Shown here: positions 13,909 to 18,783 of the stretch, piece after piece
Layout: every line of letters starts with the position of its first letter
How positions within the stretch are numbered: the stretch's first letter is position 1
Assembly: GCA_937892815.1 (NCBI GenBank)
Contig: CALBHZ010000170.1
Coordinates: 1-18,783, forward strand
Length of the DNA stretch: 18,783 bases
Direction: 5' to 3'
DNA from: an uncultured archaeon
Lineage (GTDB): Archaea > Thermoproteota > Nitrososphaeria > Conexivisphaerales > CALBHZ01
Notes under the pieces: generated by a model
The model's input: only the letters and a program-made list of their open reading frames with translations
Database searches by the model: none
Told to the model about the DNA's origin: nothing
Position numbers and translations under genes: made by a program

Positions 13909-16170
13909 TTGAAGGCCGCGAGGATAAAGGTAATGGGCGTAGTTCAAGGAGTTGGATTTAGACCCTTTATCTACAGATTAGCTACCTCGATGAACTTGAA
14001 GGGCTACGTAAAGAACATATCTGGTAGCGCTGTTGAAATATGGGTAGAGGGCGGAGATATCGAGCTATTTGTAAGTAGAATGGAAAAGGAAAAACCCGCT
14101 CCAGCTATTATCGAGAAAGTGTTCGTGGATTATGTAAGACCACGAGGATACACCTCCTTCAAGATCTTAACTAGCGACGTATCCGAGCACTTAGAGAGCG
14201 TTATCCCTCCAGATCTATCGATCTGCGATGAATGTTTAAAGGAAGTCCTGAATCCGAAAGATAGGAGGTATAGATATGCCTTCAATAGCTGCGCTTACTG
14301 TGGACCTAGATTCAGCATGATGTACAGAGCTCCTTACGATAGGGATAATACCGCTATGGTAGATTTCCCCCTATGTCCAAAATGTACGGAGGAGTATGAA
14401 GATCCGGGAAATGTTAGGAGGTTTCATGCTCAGGGAATAAGCTGTCCGACATGTGGTCCTTCTCTATGGCTCGTTGATAACTCTAGAAGTAAGGTAGATG
14501 TTAAAGATCCCATAGACGAAGCCGCTAAGCTAATTAGAGAAGGTAAGATCGTAGCGATAAAGGGAATTGGAGGCTTTCATATAGCGGCCGATGCTTATGA
14601 CGATGACGTCGTTCTCGAGCTAAGGAAGAGGAAGAAGAGGCCGGAAAAGCCATTTGCGGTTATGGCTCTAAATCTGAAAGTAATCGAAGAGTTCGCTTTA
14701 CTAAACGAAGATGCGGAGAAGCTGTTGATCTCTAAGGAAAGGCCTATCGTACTTTTGGAAGAAAGGAAGGGCGTTCTAAGCAAGTACATCGCTCCGGGTC
14801 TTAGACATATCGGGGCCTTCTTACCCTACACCGCGTTGCATTACATGATCTTAGAGAAGCTTAGAGTAGCTGTAATGACGAGCGGAAACCCCATAGGAAA
14901 GCCTATGGTCATTAAAAATGAGGATGCTCTTAAAGAGCTTAGGGATATCGTTGATTTCTTCTTATTGCATAATAGGGAGATCGTTAATAGAGTAGATGAT
15001 AGCGTTGTTAGGCTCAGTGAACATGGGCCTCTATTTCTCAGGAGAGGTAGAGGATATGCTCCCTCTTGGCTTAAGTTAAAGAGGCCCTTGAGAAGGAAGG
15101 TGATAGCATTCGGAGCTGAGATTCAAAACGCCGGAGCTTTAGGGTTTGGAGACAAGATAGTTTTAACACAGTACATAGGAGATGTCGACGATGCAACTAA
15201 CTTAGAGGAGCTAGATAGGTACCTCAAGGTCTTAATGGATAATTATAGGATACGAGCAGAAGAATGCGTTATCGCCGTAGATCTACATCCAGGGTATGCG
15301 AGCGGAAAGCTCGCTGAACTCTGGGCACGGGAAAAGGGTCTTGAGATCGTTAAAGTTCAGCATCATTGGGCCCATCTTTTATCGGTTTTAGCTGAACATG
15401 GAGAAGAGGAGGGAATAGGGGTAGCCATAGATGGGCTAGGCTACGGTTCGGATGGAAATCTATGGGGAGGGGAAGTTTTGGAATTTAATTTAAAGGGATT
15501 TAGAAGAATAGGGCATCTTCAGGAACATTTAACTCCTGGAGGAGATAGGGATACGATATTTCCGTTTAGAATGGCGTACTCTATGGCCTATACCGAGTTA
15601 GGAGAGGACGCGTTTAGAGAGCTGGAGAAGATCGGTTTAAGAGAAGATCTTTTCGAGTATGGAAGAAGAGAGTTAGAGCTATTGAAGTTAGAGCTAAGGG
15701 AAGGTAGAGGTCTTAAGACGAGCAGTTTAGGGAGGGCGTTAGATGCCGCATCCTCGATTTTAGGCATATGCAATTACAGAAGCTACGACGGAGAACCCGC
15801 TATTAAGCTCGAAGCTGTAGCGGTAGATAAAGGGATAAGGTTTAAACCTCAAGTAGATAAGGGAAACGTTTTACTAACGGGCAAGCTCTTAGTCGAGTTA
15901 ATAGAAGGCGTTAAGGAAGGAAAGAGTAGGGAAGGGCTCGCTTACGCTTACCTATATGCGATAGGTAGAGGTCTAGGCGAGATCCTATTAAATGAAGGCG
16001 TGAAAGACGTAGTTTACGTTTCTGGGGGAGCTGCCGTTAATGAGATCATAAGGAAGGGGATGAAAGACGTATTGGGAAAGGTGGTAATTGAACTGCCTAG
16101 ATATTCCCCTCCAGGAGATGGAGGGATAGCCGTGGGACAGGTAGTGGCTGCCGATAGCTTGACGTCTTAA
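13909..16170 (+). CDS. hypF: Carbamoyltransferase HypF
   Basis: HypF makes carbamoyl-adenylate from carbamoyl phosphate and ATP and transfers the carbamoyl group to HypE. The 753-aa protein has all domains: acylphosphatase (1 to about 90; GVGFRPF Arg18, Asn36), two zinc fingers (Cys106/109/128/131 and Cys156/159/179/182), a YrdC-like domain (about 195-375; GIGGFHIAADA, KKRPEKPFAVM) and a Kae1-like domain (VQHHWAHLLS, DGLGYGSDGNLWGGE, YVSGGAAVN, PPGDGGIAVGQ). The start is TTG 13909, directly before the acylphosphatase strand ARIKVMGVVQGVGF and bounded by an upstream in-frame TGA. GAGGTGA is about 12 nt away, rather far. It stands alone, apart from hypDCE, and ends 2 bp from the convergent ABC ATPase gene. 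Confidence 0.96.
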   Translation: MKAARIKVMGVVQGVGFRPFIYRLATSMNLKGYVKNISGSAVEIWVEGGDIELFVSRMEKEKPAPAIIEKVFVDYVRPRGYTSFKILTSDVSEHLESVIPPDLSICDECLKEVLNPKDRRYRYAFNSCAYCGPRFSMMYRAPYDRDNTAMVDFPLCPKCTEEYEDPGNVRRFHAQGISCPTCGPSLWLVDNSRSKVDVKDPIDEAAKLIREGKIVAIKGIGGFHIAADAYDDDVVLELRKRKKRPEKPFAVMALNLKVIEEFALLNEDAEKLLISKERPIVLLEERKGVLSKYIAPGLRHIGAFLPYTALHYMILEKLRVAVMTSGNPIGKPMVIKNEDALKELRDIVDFFLLHNREIVNRVDDSVVRLSEHGPLFLRRGRGYAPSWLKLKRPLRRKVIAFGAEIQNAGALGFGDKIVLTQYIGDVDDATNLEELDRYLKVLMDNYRIRAEECVIAVDLHPGYASGKLAELWAREKGLEIVKVQHHWAHLLSVLAEHGEEEGIGVAIDGLGYGSDGNLWGGEVLEFNLKGFRRIGHLQEHLTPGGDRDTIFPFRMAYSMAYTELGEDAFRELEKIGLREDLFEYGRRELELLKLELREGRGLKTSSLGRALDAASSILGICNYRSYDGEPAIKLEAVAVDKGIRFKPQVDKGNVLLTGKLLVELIEGVKEGKSREGLAYAYLYAIGRGLGEILLNEGVKDVVYVSGGAAVNEIIRKGMKDVLGKVVIELPRYSPPGDGGIAVGQVVAADSLTS

Positions 16171-16172
16171 CG

Positions 16173-17228
16173 CTACTCAGTAGCTGTAAGAACCCTAACG
16201 TACTTTATAGGAATCTTAACGTAAACACTTTCTCCTGCCTTAAACGTAAATTGCGGATCGGACTTGGAACGGAGGCACTGCACTTCTAACCCTTCTATCT
16301 CTACCCTTATTTTGTACATTACGTCTTCCTCAATAACGTCTTTAATAACGCCCTTAAACAAGTTGAACTTCCCCTTAAAGCCCAGCTCTCCTTTAGTTAA
16401 CACTATCTTCTCCGGCGGTATAGATACTCCGATTATAGCTCCGCCATCGTAGGGCACTAGAAGTCTTAGCTTGCCGCACTTCACCTCGGCTAGACCTTCG
16501 TGTACTAGCTTGAAGCCGTTACAGCTTAAGACGTTTGGATTTCCGAGGACTTCCCTCACAGCTGGATCGGCATTATTGTAAAGAACTTCATCGAAAGTCC
16601 CTACGCACTCTATTCTTCCCTTAACCATAACCGCTACCCTATCAGCGAGCTCCTCCGCTTCAATTAAGTCGTGTGTTACGAATATCGTCGTTAAGTTCAG
16701 CTTCCTCTGGAGCATTTTCAACTCCATTCTCAAGCGCTTCCTCAAAGAGGTATCTAAGTTGTTAAACGGCTCGTCCATCAGTAAGACCTTCGGTTCTAAA
16801 ACTATAGCCCTCGCTATAGCTACCCTCTGCTGCTCTCCTCCGCTTAACTTCAGTGGATACCTATCTGCTAAATGCTTAATGTTTAACATTTCCATGACGT
16901 TATCGACCCTTTCGAAGATCTCGGCCTCGCTTAACCCCCTCATCTTAAGGCCGAAGGCTATGTTTTCCCTAACGTTTAAGTGGTTGAAGAGAGCTAGATC
17001 TTGAGGTACGTAACCTATGTTCCTTTCATGAGGCTTAAGGTTATCGACAGGAGCTCCATCGAAAAGTATGGAGCCTTCGTACTCTGTTAAGCCCGCTACA
17101 GCATTTAAAAGCGTAGTTTTGCCTGCTCCTGATGGACCGAGGATTACCATTAGCTCTCTATCGTTGACCTCTAAGCTTACGCGGTTTAAAGCGTAATTCG
17201 AGATATCATGGATTTCTATCTTAGGCAT
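16173..17228 (-). CDS. ABC transporter ATPase with C-terminal TOBE-like region
   Basis: This is the ATP-hydrolysing subunit of an importer. Walker A GPSGAGKTT (31-39), Q-loop YVPQDLALF, signature LSGGEQQRVAIARA (about 128-141), Walker B VLLMDEPFNNLDT and switch His186 in VTHD are all intact. At 351 aa it is about 100 residues longer than usual SsuB/TauB ATPases. From about residue 240 to 345 it has a beta-rich tail (IGVSIPPEKIVLT, NLFKGVIKDVIEE, EGLEVQCLRS, VYVKIPIKYVRVL) like the TOBE domains of molybdate, tungstate, polyamine and sugar importers. That tail may bind a regulator or anion. The ATG at 17228 overlaps the permease stop (TAATG). Substrate unknown. Confidence 0.9.
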   Translation of the reverse strand: MPKIEIHDISNYALNRVSLEVNDRELMVILGPSGAGKTTLLNAVAGLTEYEGSILFDGAPVDNLKPHERNIGYVPQDLALFNHLNVRENIAFGLKMRGLSEAEIFERVDNVMEMLNIKHLADRYPLKLSGGEQQRVAIARAIVLEPKVLLMDEPFNNLDTSLRKRLRMELKMLQRKLNLTTIFVTHDLIEAEELADRVAVMVKGRIECVGTFDEVLYNNADPAVREVLGNPNVLSCNGFKLVHEGLAEVKCGKLRLLVPYDGGAIIGVSIPPEKIVLTKGELGFKGKFNLFKGVIKDVIEEDVMYKIRVEIEGLEVQCLRSKSDPQFTFKAGESVYVKIPIKYVRVLTATE

Positions 17229-17992
17229 TACTTCAAATACCCCCTTTCCTTAAGCATCTTAACCTCAATCTTCTCGAAGATCATTTGAAAAGCGTAGTTT
17301 GAAGCCGCTAATATCAGTATCACGGCGAGTATTATATCTACCCTCAATATCGTTTGCGCCTCCATAGCTAGTAGACCTAGACCCGACGACATAGCTACCA
17401 TCTCCACTACGAAACACGATCTCCAGGCCATCCCAGCTTCTACCTTAAGGCCGGAAAGTATAGATGGAAGAGCTTGAGGAAGGAAGACGTGGAATATCAG
17501 TTTAAAGCCGTGAGCTCCTAACGTTTGAGCGACTCTTACAACGCTCGGGCTTAAGCTTCTAACGCTAGTTAACGTAATGTAGATCATCGGTACGAAGCTA
17601 CACATGAAAATAACCGCTATCGGTAGCCCTTCGTTTAAACCGATCCATATGATGAAAAGAGGTATCCACGCAACGGCCGGCACCGCATACAACAGCGTGA
17701 CTATTGGAAAGAACGTTCTATAGCTGAGCTCATGGTACGCTATCACCAAGCCTAACAATATGCCTAACCCCGAGCCTAAGCTTAAGCCTATTAAAACTCT
17801 CGTTAAGGTCGCTAGGTAATTCGATCCAAGCTCACCAGTTATAGCTAGGCTGTAGAGCGCTCTCAAGGTTTCGCTAAAGGGAGGAAAGAGGTATTTAGGC
17901 GCTATGCTGAGCTGGCCAGCCAGCTCCCATAATATAAAGAAGGTTGCTACGGATATTAGTTCAATTCTTAGGTATTTACTGTATAGTCTCAT
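17228..17992 (-). CDS. ABC transporter permease, SsuC/TauC/NrtB-like
   Basis: This 254-aa membrane protein has about six hydrophobic segments, the clearest at about 12-28, 62-86, 93-118, 123-144 and 219-238. The EAA coupling loop runs from about 155 to 185, with AQTLGAHGFKLIFHVFLPQA followed by LPSILSGLKVE, the contact to the ATPase. The pattern ILWELAGQL near the start, PFSETLRAL and LYAVPAVAWIPLFIIWIGLNE are typical of permeases for nitrate, sulfonate, taurine or pyrimidine-precursor importers. The ATG at 17992 lies 2 bp after the stop of the binding-protein gene. The ribosome binding site is weak (GGGCTGATC overlaps the start), so coupling to the upstream gene is likely. Confidence 0.93.
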   Translation of the reverse strand: MRLYSKYLRIELISVATFFILWELAGQLSIAPKYLFPPFSETLRALYSLAITGELGSNYLATLTRVLIGLSLGSGLGILLGLVIAYHELSYRTFFPIVTLLYAVPAVAWIPLFIIWIGLNEGLPIAVIFMCSFVPMIYITLTSVRSLSPSVVRVAQTLGAHGFKLIFHVFLPQALPSILSGLKVEAGMAWRSCFVVEMVAMSSGLGLLAMEAQTILRVDIILAVILILAASNYAFQMIFEKIEVKMLKERGYLK

Positions 17993-17994
17993 GA

Positions 17995-18714
17995 TCAGCC
18001 CTTTAACTTCGATAATAACGTAGCGTTAACGAAATTGCTTACGTTTATAGGTTTTTCAAGTGCACCGTACTTAACCATTAAATTCACGTATCTATCAATT
18101 AGAGTTACGTTTATAGCGTTTTGATAATCGAGCCATTTCATCGACTCACGTGCATCTTCAACGCTTATGCCAAGCCTGTTGGCCACTATAGCCGCTGCTT
18201 CTTGAGGATCCTCTTCAATGAACCTCGTTGCCCTTATTGTGACCTTAATTAGCTTGGCAACGATTTCAGGATGTTCTTCGATAAGCTCCCTTTTCACTAA
18301 GAGGAAGCTTCCAGGCATGGTAGGCCATAGGTCTTGACTCCTTACTAAGACCGTGCAGTTACCGCGTCTTACGGCTAAGGTAACGTAGTGTTCAGGCATA
18401 GCTGCGGCGTCTATTTGACCCGTTATTAAGGCGTTTAACATCGCTGGAGGCTTCATCTTCATCATCTTCCCAACGCTCAAATTGTAGCGTTCAATAGCCA
18501 TCTTCAGTACTAGGTAACAAGGACTGCCTTTTCCAGGGCAAGCTACGATACCACCATTGAGTTGGCGGATATCGGTTAGCCCGGGCCTTCCAACGATAGC
18601 ATAGCCATAAAGGTGAGTTTGAGCTACGATCGTTATAGGTACACCTCTAGCGTAAGCCATGATCGATGGGCTTAAACAGGCCCATGCAACATCGATATCT
18701 CCTCTAGTTAAAGC
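17995..18714 (-). CDS. ABC substrate-binding protein, NMT1/SsuA-like, N-terminus missing
   Basis: 239 residues are visible, from ALTRGDIDVAWACLSPS to the C-terminal LSKLKG. The pattern GDIDVAWA, GVPITIVAQTH, DIRQLNGGIVACPGKGSP, ALITGQIDAAAMPEH and SFLLVKRELIEEHPEIVAKLI is typical of periplasmic-binding proteins of NitT/TauT importers. Such proteins are roughly 300-340 aa, so about the first 80-100 residues, with the signal sequence, are lost. The frame continues upstream to a GTG at 18729, but those five codons (MYKRQ) are adapter sequence and not protein. The ligand cannot be told; the pairing with a TOBE-containing ATPase is unusual. It is the first visible gene of the importer unit. Confidence 0.88.
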   Translation of the reverse strand, partial: ALTRGDIDVAWACLSPSIMAYARGVPITIVAQTHLYGYAIVGRPGLTDIRQLNGGIVACPGKGSPCYLVLKMAIERYNLSVGKMMKMKPPAMLNALITGQIDAAAMPEHYVTLAVRRGNCTVLVRSQDLWPTMPGSFLLVKRELIEEHPEIVAKLIKVTIRATRFIEEDPQEAAAIVANRLGISVEDARESMKWLDYQNAINVTLIDRYVNLMVKYGALEKPINVSNFVNATLLSKLKG

Positions 18715-18783
18715 CTGTCTCTTATACACATCTCCGAGCCCACGAGACCTCTCTACATCTCGTATGCCGTCTTCTGCTTGAAA
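18715..18783. other. Illumina Nextera adapter contamination at the contig end
   Basis: The 19-bp transposon mosaic end CTGTCTCTTATACACATCT is at 18715-18733. It is followed by CCGAGCCCACGAGAC (18734-18748), an 8-bp i7 index CTCTCTAC (18749-18756), the P7 flow-cell sequence beginning ATCTCGTATGCCG (18757-18780), and AAA read past the end. This is the complete read-through structure of a Nextera library. It is not genomic DNA. Confidence 0.98.

Noticed and set aside
18018..18030. Inverted repeat TAACG-TAG-CGTTA resembling the TAACGTAG repeats before moaB.
   Set aside because: It is inside the 3' coding end of the binding-protein gene with 5-bp arms only, which is expected by chance.
1..18714. 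Search for tRNA, rRNA, CRISPR repeats, insertion sequences and integrase sites.
   Set aside because: The sequence is almost wholly coding with housekeeping genes; no repeated spacers, terminal inverted repeats or RNA-like folds were noticed by eye. A tRNAscan or Rfam search was not possible here.

Overview
The window is archaeal DNA, most likely from a thermophilic or otherwise TACK-like (Thermoproteota-type) archaeon; the exact lineage is inference. The evidence is a shikimate route that begins from aspartate semialdehyde (ADH synthase plus 3-dehydroquinate synthase II), a GHMP-type shikimate kinase, a MinD/Mrp-type HypB, archaeal BRE/TATA promoters, GGAGGTGA-like ribosome binding sites, and frequent GTG/TTG starts. 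The last 69 bases (18715-18783) are Illumina Nextera adapter, so the real sequence ends at about 18714 and the source is probably a draft or metagenome contig.

Region 1 (1-9306, all minus strand) is one tightly packed operon. In transcription order it encodes aspartate kinase, aspartate-semialdehyde dehydrogenase, ADH synthase, DHQ synthase II, 3-dehydroquinase (aroD), shikimate dehydrogenase (aroE), shikimate kinase (aroK), EPSP synthase (aroA), an unknown basic 138-aa protein, chorismate synthase (aroC) and the first 33 codons of a chorismate mutase (aroQ) cut by the window edge. Gene order equals reaction order from L-aspartate to prephenate. Neighbours overlap or are separated by no more than 6 bp.

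Region 2 (9307-9535) is a divergent intergenic region. It holds a promoter for each direction, several short inverted repeats and a possible leader ORF before the aspartate kinase.

Region 3 (9536-16170) is a [NiFe]-hydrogenase maturation locus in at least three transcription units: hypD-hypC-hypE (plus); tautomerase, hypA and a MinD-type HypB (minus), with moaB upstream on the same strand; and hypF (plus), divergent from moaB. HypC, D, E and F build the Fe(CN)2CO group, and HypA with the MinD-type ATPase handles nickel. No hydrogenase structural genes and no classical GTPase HypB are present. A similar 18-bp sequence lies about 65-69 bp upstream of the starts of both hypD and hypF.

Region 4 (16173-18714, minus) is an ABC importer in the order binding protein (5'-truncated), SsuC/TauC-like permease and ATPase with an extra C-terminal TOBE-like region. 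Its substrate is unknown.

No rRNA, tRNA, CRISPR array, insertion sequence or clear T-rich terminator was recognised. No gene-free stretch exceeds 300 bases; the longest is 9307-9535.
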